Origin: JAWODU01 sp046483125
GTDB lineage: Bacteria > Verrucomicrobiota > Kiritimatiellia > UBA8416 > JAWODU01
DNA length: 47,444 nt
Assembly (NCBI GenBank): GCA_046483125.1
Contig: JAWODU010000092.1
Coordinates: 1 to 47,444, forward strand
Reading direction: 5' to 3'
Positions 8,351 to 15,684 of the stretch are shown here, in pieces (within the stretch, counting starts at the first letter, position 1; each line of letters starts with the position of its first letter). Position numbers and translations under genes: made by a program. The notes beneath the pieces are model-generated. The model did not search any database and was not told where the DNA came from. It saw only the letters and a list, made by a program, of their open reading frames with translations.

Positions 8351-9319
8351 ACAACAGTTCAGTGCATGAAATCAACCTTGAAGATTTGCTGTTGGAGCGT
8401 GAAGAGCGGCTGCATAAGAGAGAGATTGGTTCGGATTCCGTTGCTGGCTGTCGGGGATTCGGAACTGCGTTTGAGTGTGTTCTTTTGCCATTGGATTTGA
8501 GGATTGTCGTTTTGCGCCGTCGTGCTGCGCACGATGGCGGGATGTGTTGCTGCTGGGAAGATGTTGTGTTTGGGGCATTTGAAGACAGGAAGAAGTCGAG
8601 CTTCCCGGCTTGCGAAGCCGGATGCTCGACACCACGGAGGCCGTCAGGACGACCCGGAACACAAGCCTGCACCAAGCGTTGGTGCGGTGCGTGTGACGCA
8701 TCGGAGGCGCGGCCCATGAAAGCAGAGCAAAGCACGCTTCAGGGCACAGGAGCACCGAGGGCAAAAAGCACAGATCCGTGCCAACTTGTTGGCGTGGTCT
8801 GTGCGGGGACGCCGGGGACGGCGTCGGGGATGGGCAGCGCAACGGCAGGCGAAGCCGCTTCCGGTGCGCTGGGGGCCGGGGGCTGGAACGAGGCTGCCCC
8901 GCAGCCGCAGTGCCAGCGGGGTATGTTCCCGACGAGCGCAGCGAGGAGGGTAGTATCTCTACCGCTCAGGAGGACGCTTGCCGCTCAAAGTAGGTTCGAA
9001 TATCGGCAAGGAGGCTCGATATCCTCGGTATATTCCGGGCGCATGGTTTACACTTTAACGTATAATGCATCTCAAGGAGGTGTGTTATGCCTGCTATATT
9101 CCGGTAAGTTCACTGGTTCGAGGGGCACTATCAGCGATCCTGACCGGCTGTGCAAGGCAAGGCTTTCGCAAACGAAGTGAGGCAAGAGGCCGGGACGCCT
9201 CGCAACAACCCGGGAAGCTCGACTCTTCCTTTTTTCGGCCAAATCAACGCCGCCGACTGGCGGCTCTCTGGATCGCGCGCAAAAGCCGGCGTAGCCGGCA
9301 GTACTCCGGGAAAGAGCAG
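8351..9319. other. Long region without a convincing gene, rich in hairpins
   Basis: Open frames here have non-protein-like composition. Strong short hairpins are present: 8595-8630 (outer stem GTCGAGC/GCTCGAC, inner CCGGCTT-GCG-AAGCCGG), 8669-8685 (GCACCAA-GCG-TTGGTGC), 8688-8700 (TGCGT-GTG-ACGCA) and 8780-8793 (GCCAA/TTGGC). A 20-base motif at 8589-8609 (GGAAGAAGTCGAGCTTCCCG) returns inverted at 9211-9228, framing about 640 bases. A perfect Shine-Dalgarno AAGGAGG at 9074-9080 precedes an ATG at 9087 that runs only six codons (MPAIFR), preceded by TATAAT at 9061. The region could be a non-autonomous element, a structured RNA locus or decayed genes. Confidence 0.5.
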
Positions 9320-10048
9320 CTATTTCGCTAGTTCGGGGGCGAAGGCGGGCATTTCATCCCACGTCCGCTCTTCCAGCAGGCGACCGGTTTCCTTCTTGCG
9401 TACTCCACCCCATTGCTTGAAAAAGAAGGGTACACCGGCATCGAGGCACTGGTTCCGTATCTCGGTCACCCATTCCTCTTTAATGGGACGGGATCCGGGC
9501 CCGGATTCTCCTCCCACGATTACCCAATCAATACCCTCCAGGTTCAGGTCAGGCAGTGCGCCGAGGAGTGGCTCAAGAGACAGGAAGCGTACACTTGACG
9601 GAACTTCGCGAAGGAGGTCGATACGGTCTGTGTGCCGTGCATTCTCCACCGTAACACCGATCCAGATGTTGCCCGTCCAGCGGAAACGCCCAGCTAGTTG
9701 TGCAAGCCGACCCGCACGTTTTGTGAGAACCTGGAAGCAGTGCCAGCGGGCCTCATTCATCGTGAAGAAGATCTCGTCGATGAAGGAGGCGGGAACGTCC
9801 CGGTGAAACAGATCGCTCATCGAGTTGACGAAGATCATCTGCGGATTCTTCAATTTCAGGGGCGCTTCCAGCGTTTCGGGATGACAGGTGACTTGGAATC
9901 CGTTCCTGTAGTTCGGCTGCCCCATGGCATGTAACCGCCTTGCCATCCGTTCGGCGTAGCAATTCTTGCATCCGGCACTGATCTTCGTACATCCAGTGAC
10001 CGGATTCCAGGTGGACTCCGTCCATTCTATAGAAGACTTGGTTGCCAT
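9320..10048 (-). CDS. DUF5131 (phage Gp37/Gp68) family three-Cys-motif protein
   Basis: This 242-residue protein matches the Gp37/Gp68 family in length and motifs: IEWTESTWNPVTGC near the start, then three cysteines at residues 20, 27 and 30 (CTKISAGCKNC). The Cys cluster resembles that of radical-SAM enzymes and may hold an iron-sulfur cluster. The central SMSDLFH, TKRAGR and GVTVEN motifs and a late VIVGGESGPGSRPI are also family-typical. Its start overlaps the end of the upstream TcmP reading frame (to 10027) by 22 bases, and TcmP is the recognised partner of this three-Cys family, so the two are a translationally coupled pair. The biochemical function is not established; mobile-element and phage contexts are common. 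It ends with a TAG stop, relevant to the amber codon in its partner. Confidence 0.85.
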   Translation of the reverse strand: MATKSSIEWTESTWNPVTGCTKISAGCKNCYAERMARRLHAMGQPNYRNGFQVTCHPETLEAPLKLKNPQMIFVNSMSDLFHRDVPASFIDEIFFTMNEARWHCFQVLTKRAGRLAQLAGRFRWTGNIWIGVTVENARHTDRIDLLREVPSSVRFLSLEPLLGALPDLNLEGIDWVIVGGESGPGSRPIKEEWVTEIRNQCLDAGVPFFFKQWGGVRKKETGRLLEERTWDEMPAFAPELAK

Positions 10049-11232
10049 TTTGGGTTCCTCAGTATGTAGACCTTGTAATCCTTGCTCTTGTAGTCCATGG
10101 CGGTGCGCTTCCGGCCCCCGGGCGTTAGTTCCGGCACACGCTCAATCAAGATCTCGCGCCCGTCCATGGACTTGAGCGCCTCTCTATAATGTGAACTATC
10201 GTACACTATACCGAAGCGATCTATCAAGCACGCGAGAAAATCGGAAAGTTCTCGCTTCTAGGCAGCACACTCCACAATAGCCTGCTTCAACGCCGCAGAA
10301 GAGGTCTCTACCAAGGTTTCCGGGTAGTCGAGGTCAAACAAAACCATCTGCCCCTTGCGATCGCACTCCTTGAATTCCTGCCATCGCCGGAACATGTTGT
10401 CGGACATCAGAATCAGGCCGTGGGGGTGGTTCGTGCCGTAGACGATCCGGTACTTCGGGATGTTGGATATCTTCGTCTTGATGGGCATCGAAAGCGAGTA
10501 CGCGAAGACCCCCTTCAATCTCTCACAGTACCCTGCGGAGAAACGTGCTTCCGCCTCGCGGAAGGTGGTGTTGCGTGCGTAGTACTGGTCGATGATCGCC
10601 TGCCAGAAATCACCGCCGGCAATCTCGTCGAGAAGCTGAATACTATTCACATCGGGCTCGTATACCGGTGCGTCCTCTTCCTCGTCTGCCTCGCGGAGGG
10701 CTGAGTTCTTTAGCAGACGGCAACCTTCGCGCAAGAAGCCGAACGTGTTGAGGTTGAGTAGAAGCTCCACCGAACCGAACCCCTTGTTGGACACGGCGTC
10801 GAAGTGAGAGAATCGGATGCTCTTGATACCGTACGGGTCGACATAGAGAAGGAGATCCTGTCCACGAGGATCGTATTGCGTCAGGAAGTAGGCCATCCGT
10901 TCTTCGTAGTCACCGTCCAAGCACGTGACGGTTTCCTTGTCCGACATGTTCTGCACAAGCTCCGCGTAGTACTGCCGCTCGATGCAGACGAGCTTGATCA
11001 CGGCTTGGGGGGATCGTTCCTTCTGGTCTTCGATGGCTGAATAGATCAACTCTGGCGACCCGGGTTCCCCATCGTCAAACCGTCCCTTTCCCGCGAAGCA
11101 GTCTGCAACGAGTATTGGGTTCCTGCGGTACGCCATCTTAGCCAAGTACGGCGTGAGATAGGCAGAGAGAAGGTCGTCCTTGATCTGTGACCAGGACTGC
11201 TTCTGCCGGAAGAAAGCACCTTTCGCGCTCAT
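10027..11232 (-). pseudogene. tcmP: Three-Cys-motif partner protein TcmP, interrupted by an in-frame TAG at 10258-10260
   Basis: The first 324 residues from the ATG at 11232 (337 from a possible start at 11271) show the TcmP pattern: KQSWSQIKDDLLSAYL, a nucleotide-binding-like LVADCFAGKGRFDDGEPGSP, DLLLYVDPYGIKSI and a long helical half. Translation stops at TAG 10258-10260. The same frame then stays open for 76 more codons with protein-like sequence (DRFGIVYDSSHYREALKSMD, then ERVPELTPGGRKRTAM) up to 10027, overlapping the DUF5131 start. The overlap and continuity show the gene originally ran through. The amber codon is either a nonsense mutation, a sequence error or a readthrough site. The partner gene ends in TAG, so TAG is used as a stop nearby. 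Confidence 0.75.
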
Positions 11233-11245
11233 CAATGGCACCCCA

Positions 11246-11380
11246 CTACGCTGCTTGACTGGCCGCTCCATGACGCAAGCCCACCTCGTCCATCACAAGC
11301 GTATCCTGATCCTCGATGTGGTGGCGTAGCAGCTTGCGCTTCAATCCCTCTCGAATGTGTGCGTCATTCATCATTCTCAT
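11246..11380 (-). pseudogene. N-terminal fragment of an sce7726-family gene
   Basis: Forty-four codons read MNDAHIREGLKRKLLRHH, then DTLVMDEVGLRHGAA, before a stop. This resembles the beginning of sce7726-family proteins, which normally continue after the DE(V/L)GL..G.A.R motif into a DLAVVN...EIKSD nuclease-like core. Here the sequence departs right after HGAA and ends. The fragment overlaps the beginning of the TcmP reading frame in another phase. It looks like the stump of a gene lost by deletion. The family call rests on recall of the motif. Confidence 0.5.
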
Positions 11381-11427
11381 CGCGCCCTATTGTAGCATTT
11401 CACCTCTTTTCCGTCATCCTTTCTGAA

Positions 11428-11688
11428 TCAAGCGCTCGATGCAATCCGCAATGCCCACCGAAAACCACTGGTATTCAGACATTCTCGCGCGACCGCTGAA
11501 AATTCCTCCGTCGGCCTGACCATCTGTTGCAGCTCTCGGAACCTGGCATCGAGTCGATCTTTGGTCACTGCGCTTGCAGCACCATCGATTTTCTTGATCA
11601 AATCCACACAGTCGTCAATCGCCGACCTGCATTTCTGCCACACATCTCGCCTCGCTCCCGGAAGCGGCGCGTGTTCATTGAGCTTCAT
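11428..11688 (-). CDS. Small hypothetical protein, helical
   Basis: An 86-residue frame from the ATG at 11688 has protein-like composition: charged helices (DVWQKCRSAIDDCVDLIKKI, then TKDRLDARFRELQQMV) and no membrane segment. It belongs to no family I recognise. An upstream ATG at 11715 adds nine residues and lies beside the toxin-antitoxin promoter. It sits between the sce7726 fragment and the toxin-antitoxin pair, in an accessory stretch where broken genes are common, so it may itself be a remnant. Confidence 0.35.
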   Translation of the reverse strand: MKLNEHAPLPGARRDVWQKCRSAIDDCVDLIKKIDGAASAVTKDRLDARFRELQQMVRPTEEFSAVARECLNTSGFRWALRIASSA

Positions 11689-11744
11689 CCGTGGTTCTCT
11701 CGTTTCTTCATGCATAATTCAGGCTAACAAGCAAAAAAAGAGAT

Positions 11745-11772
11745 TTGACTGCTGATTACAATCGTGTACACT
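11745..11772 (+). promoter_or_regulatory. Toxin-antitoxin promoter with TGTACA operator
   Basis: TTGACT at 11745-11750 and TACACT at 11767-11772 are separated by 16 bases, a good sigma-70-like match. The palindrome GTGTACAC (11764-11771) overlaps the -10 box and contains TGTACA, the core bound by YefM-type antitoxins. This suggests autorepression by the downstream Phd/YefM-like antitoxin. Confidence 0.6.
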
Positions 11773-11796
11773 AATGAGCGACAATGGAGGCGGATA

Positions 11797-12093
11797 ATGA
11801 AATTCCTTACTGTTAGAGACCTGAGGAGTAATTCGGCCCGCGTCTGGCGCGAGTTGCCTGACGAGAAGGAAATGGTCGTCACCAGCAACGGACGACCGGT
11901 TGCCGTGCTGACAACGGTTAATGAAAGCAACGTAGAGCAATCGCTGGCCGCATGGCGAAGAGTCCGGGCGACCCAGGCCATAGCCGACATCCAGCGACAG
12001 TCCGTGCAGAAGGGCACAGACCGGATATCGATGCGTGACATCGACTCGGAAATCAAGAAAGCCAGACGGGCACGACGCAAGCGGGCAACATGA
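11797..12093 (+). CDS. Phd/YefM-family antitoxin
   Basis: This 98-residue protein starts MKFLTVRDLRSNSARVW, the DNA-binding beta-strand and helix of Phd/YefM antitoxins, followed by EMVVTSNGRPVAVLTTV. The C-terminal half is charged and rich in Arg/Lys (KKARRARRKR), as expected for the region that wraps the toxin. The ATG at 11797 has GGAGG eight bases upstream. Its stop overlaps the toxin start by four bases (ATGA). It would neutralise the PIN toxin and repress its own promoter through the TGTACA site upstream. Confidence 0.88.
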   Translation: MKFLTVRDLRSNSARVWRELPDEKEMVVTSNGRPVAVLTTVNESNVEQSLAAWRRVRATQAIADIQRQSVQKGTDRISMRDIDSEIKKARRARRKRAT

Positions 12094-12506
12094 GAATCGT
12101 GCTGGACACGAATGTGCTTGTCTCGGGACTGCTCACACCCTTTGGAACGTGTGGGGAAATCGTTCGCATGCTGACGTCGAGCGAAGTTGTTCTCTGCGTG
12201 GACGCTCGAATTCTGCTTGAATATTCCGATGTTCTGCATCGGCCGGAGTTCGATATCGATCCGCAAGGAGTCAATATTGTAATGGAGTACATCCAGGACT
12301 CATCAGAAATCCACGCGACTTCTCCTCTCAACAACCCTTTACCCGAAGAAGACGACAACCCTTTCATGGAGGTTGCGCTGTCCTCCGGTGCTCATTGTCT
12401 CGTCACCGGCAATCTGAAGCACTTCCCAAAGCACTGCCGGGCCGGCGTACAAGTGCTGTCTCCAAAGCAATTCCTTGATGATTTCAGGGAATGCAGAACA
12501 GAATGA
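12090..12506 (+). CDS. PIN-domain toxin (putative RNase)
   Basis: This 138-residue protein is a PIN-fold ribonuclease of the 'toxin component, PIN family' type. Acidic catalytic candidates are Asp6 (VLDTNVLVSG), Glu44 (LLEYSDVL) and Asp88/Asp89 (EEDDNPFMEVA). The last motif reads CLVTGNLKHFP, with Asn108 where other PIN proteins have Asp; Asn is frequent in this subgroup. It is coupled to the preceding antitoxin by a four-base overlap. Pairing of a Phd/YefM antitoxin with a PIN toxin is a known type II combination. The gene looks complete. Confidence 0.88.
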   Translation: MRIVLDTNVLVSGLLTPFGTCGEIVRMLTSSEVVLCVDARILLEYSDVLHRPEFDIDPQGVNIVMEYIQDSSEIHATSPLNNPLPEEDDNPFMEVALSSGAHCLVTGNLKHFPKHCRAGVQVLSPKQFLDDFRECRTE

Positions 12507-12808
12507 ATAAAGATTGCAGTGGACAGATCCTCCGTCGTCTATCGGTTGCCGGGCATGCAGGTGAATGCTTTTCGCCGGGGTAAGGGCCCACGCAAAAATA
12601 ACTTCACATTTTGGCCGCCGATGCATCGCGGCCGGCGGCGTTGCGAAAACACGAAATATCGCGAATATTCCTTTGTTTTCGCGCCTTGCCGGCCACGCGC
12701 CTCGACATCCAAATCTGTGAATTTATTTCTGCGCGAACCCTAAGAACGATCGCCTGGTGGATTGGACGGGGCGCGAGTGACTGTAGGTGTGTCCCCGCGC
12801 GTCAGGGA
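12507..12808. other. Intergenic region, no gene seen
   Basis: About 300 bases between the toxin and the convergent helicase gene. Short frames are not protein-like. A run around 12600-12680 is rich in GCCGGC, CGCGGCC and GCGAAAACACG words but shows no clean hairpin followed by T residues. Confidence 0.5.
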
Positions 12809-14200
12809 TTATTTTCCTTTCCTGTTCGACATGCGCCCGCGACTGGCTGCGCGGCGGCGGCCTGATCCACGGCCGGCCTGTCTCGGCCGGGCGGCGGATC
12901 CCGATGCCCGGTACGCCGCCTCGGAGTGAAACGTGTGGTTCACGTCGGCAGGAACGGGCATCCGCAGTAAACGCTCGATATCGCGGAGAAGGCCGCGTTC
13001 TTCGGCACTGCAGAAGGATACGGCTTCGCCGGCGGCACCGGCCCGAGCCGTTCGGCCTATCCGGTGGACGTAGGTCCCCGCTTCGATCGGCAGATCGTAG
13101 TTGATGACGTGGGAGATGCCGGCCACGTCGATACCGCGTGATGCAATATCAGTGGCAACCAGCACGCGTGCCCCGCCATTCTTGAAACGGGCCAAAGCCC
13201 GGGTACGAGCGCCCTGGCTCTTGTTGCCGTGTATGGCGTCGGCCCTGATTCCCGCCGTTTCGAGCTTCTGCGCGATTTTGTTGGCCGCATGTTTCATCTG
13301 GGCAAATACTATGACTCTCCTCGCGGCGGAGTCCCGCAGGAGGCCGGTGAGCAGTTTGATCTTGTTCCGTTTCTCCACGAACAGCACTTTCTGGTCAATT
13401 TGCTCCACCGCCGGCTGTTCCGGAGCAATCGTTACCCGAACCGGGTCTTTCACAATGGATCCGGCAAACTCGACGATCGCGGCCGGCAGGGTCGCCGAGA
13501 ACAGCAGAGACTGGCGTTTTGAGGGCAGAGCGCGGACAATCTTTCGTATGTCCGGCAGGAAGCCCATGTCGAGCATGCGGTCGCCTTCATCGAGAACAAA
13601 CACACTTACGGCATCGAGGGACAGAACCCGCTGGTGCATGAGGTCGAGCAGGCGGCCAGGGGTCGCAATAACGATATTGACGCCGCGGCGCAAGGCCCGC
13701 ACCTGCGGATGCTGGCCGACGCCGCCGAAAATGACCGTGTGCGTGACGCCGGTATAACGCGCGTAGGCTCCCACGCTGTCGCCGATCTGTGCGGCCAGCT
13801 CGCGTGTCGGCGCCAGGATCAGGGCCTGGGGCCGGCCGGTCCTGCGTGCCGCGTTCCCGCCGGCGAGGTACTGCAGAAGCGGAAGCGCGAATGCCGCGGT
13901 CTTGCCGGTGCCGGTCTGCGCGCACCCGTACAGATCGCGGCCGGCAAGCAGGTGCGGTATGGCCTTCGTCTGGATCGGCGTTGGATGGGCGTAGCCTCTC
14001 TCCCTCACGACGCGCTGAAGTTCGGGCAGAAGCGTGGTAAACACGCCTTCCGCCGGTGGTCCGGCGGGACGGGCCGATTCTGATGCCGGACCGGCTTCCC
14101 TGCCTCGCGTGACCGGCCCTTCTTCGTTGACGTGTTGTCTGCGTTTGCGCCTGCTCGGCGCGTTGCGGTGTCGGGTTCGTTGTTTATGAGTCGGGTTCAT
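12809..14200 (-). CDS. rhlE: DEAD-box RNA helicase, RhlE-like, with DEGD motif II
   Basis: The 463-residue protein has all helicase motifs in order: Q motif (GYAHPTPIQTKAI), AQTGTGKT, PTRELA, TPGRLLDLM, motif II, SAT, RGIDV and HRIGRTARAG. It unwinds short RNA duplexes, for example in ribosome assembly or RNA decay at low temperature. Motif II reads DEGD rather than DEAD (codons GAT GAA GGC GAC), an unusual Ala-to-Gly change. The N-terminal ~45 residues and the C-terminal ~45 are basic and rich in Arg/Gly, likely RNA-binding tails. The ATG at 14200 has GAGGAGA upstream. A cold-shock gene lies divergently upstream at 14489, compatible with a shared cold response. Confidence 0.9.
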   Translation of the reverse strand: MNPTHKQRTRHRNAPSRRKRRQHVNEEGPVTRGREAGPASESARPAGPPAEGVFTTLLPELQRVVRERGYAHPTPIQTKAIPHLLAGRDLYGCAQTGTGKTAAFALPLLQYLAGGNAARRTGRPQALILAPTRELAAQIGDSVGAYARYTGVTHTVIFGGVGQHPQVRALRRGVNIVIATPGRLLDLMHQRVLSLDAVSVFVLDEGDRMLDMGFLPDIRKIVRALPSKRQSLLFSATLPAAIVEFAGSIVKDPVRVTIAPEQPAVEQIDQKVLFVEKRNKIKLLTGLLRDSAARRVIVFAQMKHAANKIAQKLETAGIRADAIHGNKSQGARTRALARFKNGGARVLVATDIASRGIDVAGISHVINYDLPIEAGTYVHRIGRTARAGAAGEAVSFCSAEERGLLRDIERLLRMPVPADVNHTFHSEAAYRASGSAARPRQAGRGSGRRRAASRGRMSNRKGK

Positions 14201-14488
14201 CTGTCTCCTCGGGTCCGGTCGGCGTTAATTCTCTGCTCGCCGGACGCGAGGAAAAGAAGGTCTGCGGTGAACGCAGGGGTTTGACCGCGCAAGCCCTCCC
14301 GGCTTGGTGCGGCAGTGAAATATGGCACGATGCCTGCGCGCCGCGGGAAAGTCAAGCGCAAAAAAACGGCGTAAAAACTCACCATTTCCGCGACATATCT
14401 TGCTTTCGCCGCTATTGAGCTGTAATCTGCGCTTTGTAACTTGGAACATGCGGCGCGATTGCCGCCGCCCTATACAGGAGGAGCAAGC

Positions 14489-14680
14489 ATGCCACAAGGC
14501 AAGGTGAAATGGTTCAGTCAGGAAAAAGGCTACGGGTTCATTGAGCAGGAAAACGGCGAGGACCTGTTTGTCCACAAGAGCGAGATTCAGGGATACACTT
14601 TACAGGAAGGGGAATCCGTGGAGTTTGAAATCGGAGAAGGCAAGAAAGGGCCATGCGCGGCTCAGGTGAAGAGCATCTGA
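14489..14680 (+). CDS. csp: Cold shock domain protein
   Basis: A 63-residue OB-fold protein with both RNA-binding motifs: KGYGFIE (RNP1) at about 19-25 and DLFVHKS (RNP2) at about 32-38. It would act as an RNA chaperone or antiterminator. The ATG at 14489 is set by AGGAGG eight bases before it and gives the standard family start (MPQGKVKWF). The gene is divergent from the RhlE-like helicase; no clear promoter was identified in the roughly 290 bases between them. Confidence 0.95.
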   Translation: MPQGKVKWFSQEKGYGFIEQENGEDLFVHKSEIQGYTLQEGESVEFEIGEGKKGPCAAQVKSI

Positions 14681-14951
14681 TAATCAAAGACGGGTGACCC
14701 CTGTTTCCCGCGTTCAGGGAACCTGAATCATTTTCCGTTTTCCCGACTGTTTCCTGCTTTATCGGCAATTTGGGACACAGTGTCGATTTCTCTTTGATTA
14801 CGCCGCAAATCCGCTAAGGTGATATACAGGCGACGTGGTGTGGCCGAGTTGTACTGCCCGGAATTCGATAAGCCCGCATGCGCATCTTCCGCAGAAGGAG
14901 ACGCCGCCAACCCGATATTCCGGGCCGAACTTCCCCAAACTGGAGGAAGCA

Positions 14952-15374
14952 ATGGTACAAAAAGGGAAGAACGTAAAAGTGCATTATAAGGGAATGCTCA
15001 AAGACGGCAGTGTCTTTGATTCATCGGAAGGCCAGGATCCCCTGTCTTTCAAGGTCGGCGAAGGCCAGATGATTGCCGGCGTCGAGAAGGCGGTCACCGA
15101 AATGAAAGTGGGCGAAACCCGGAAAGTGGACATCCCTTCGCAGGACGCCTACGGGGAATCCCGGGACGATATGGTTGCGAGCATTCCCAGGGACCAGTTT
15201 CCCGATAATATCGAACCCAAAGAGGGGATGATGCTCAAGATGCAGTCCAGTCAGGGAGATATTCCCGTCAGAGTCACGGGAGTAACTGAAGAGAAAGTCG
15301 AAATAGACGCAAATCACCCCCTGGCCGGCAAAGACCTTGAATTCGAACTTACAGTTGTCGAAGAATCCGACTGA
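14952..15374 (+). CDS. FKBP-type peptidyl-prolyl isomerase, SlyD-like
   Basis: This 140-residue protein catalyses proline cis-trans isomerisation and probably acts as a chaperone. It begins KGKNVKVHYKGMLKDGSVFD and has the split FKBP fold with an insert-in-flap domain (DAYGESRDDMVASIPRDQFP, about 70-110). The closing strand is ANHPLAGKDLEFELTVV. It lacks the His-rich metal-binding tail of E. coli SlyD. No signal peptide is present, so it is cytoplasmic. The ATG at 14952 has GGAGG six bases upstream. It converges on the SNF2 helicase gene. Confidence 0.92.
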   Translation: MVQKGKNVKVHYKGMLKDGSVFDSSEGQDPLSFKVGEGQMIAGVEKAVTEMKVGETRKVDIPSQDAYGESRDDMVASIPRDQFPDNIEPKEGMMLKMQSSQGDIPVRVTGVTEEKVEIDANHPLAGKDLEFELTVVEESD

Positions 15375-15630
15375 GAGGAACCAGGACTCGGCAATATTTC
15401 CTGGCCGGCACATCAGGTATTGCATGGGCCATTGCGGCTTATGCAATACCTTTGCCGGTTTGGGGCTGAGATGTCAGGCAACGGTGTCTTCGAATAAGAG
15501 ATGATCTCACGTGCGGACGGGCTCCCCATACGACTTAAACCCCCACCCTAAGGCCAATTCCCGTCTTCTAAGGCCCGATTTTGCGCCTGAAAACGACGTA
15601 ACCGCCTGAGTAACAGTAACTTACCGAGGA

Positions 15631-15678
15631 TAAACCTTGGTGAATATAAACCTTGGTGAATCTTAAACCTTCGTGAAT
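15631..15678. repeat. Three direct repeats of a 15-base unit in a convergent gap
   Basis: TAAACCTTGGTGAAT occurs at 15631-15645 and 15647-15661, and a variant with C for one G (TAAACCTTCGTGAAT) at 15664-15678. The gap 15375-15684 lies between convergent genes and holds no gene. The spacing of 16-17 bases could suit a DNA-binding protein, or the units may be simple slippage. Confidence 0.7.
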
Positions 15679-15684
15679 CACTCT

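Noticed and set aside
8362..9180. Plus-strand frame of 272 codons in the hairpin-rich region
   Set aside because: Composition is dominated by Ala, Gly, Cys and Arg without domain-like pattern, and it runs through perfect hairpins; better explained as non-coding GC-rich DNA.
14820..14900. Possible tRNA-like stretch (TGGTGTGGCCGAGTTGTACTG)
   Set aside because: No acceptor or T-arm pairing and no GTTCGAATC motif could be found.
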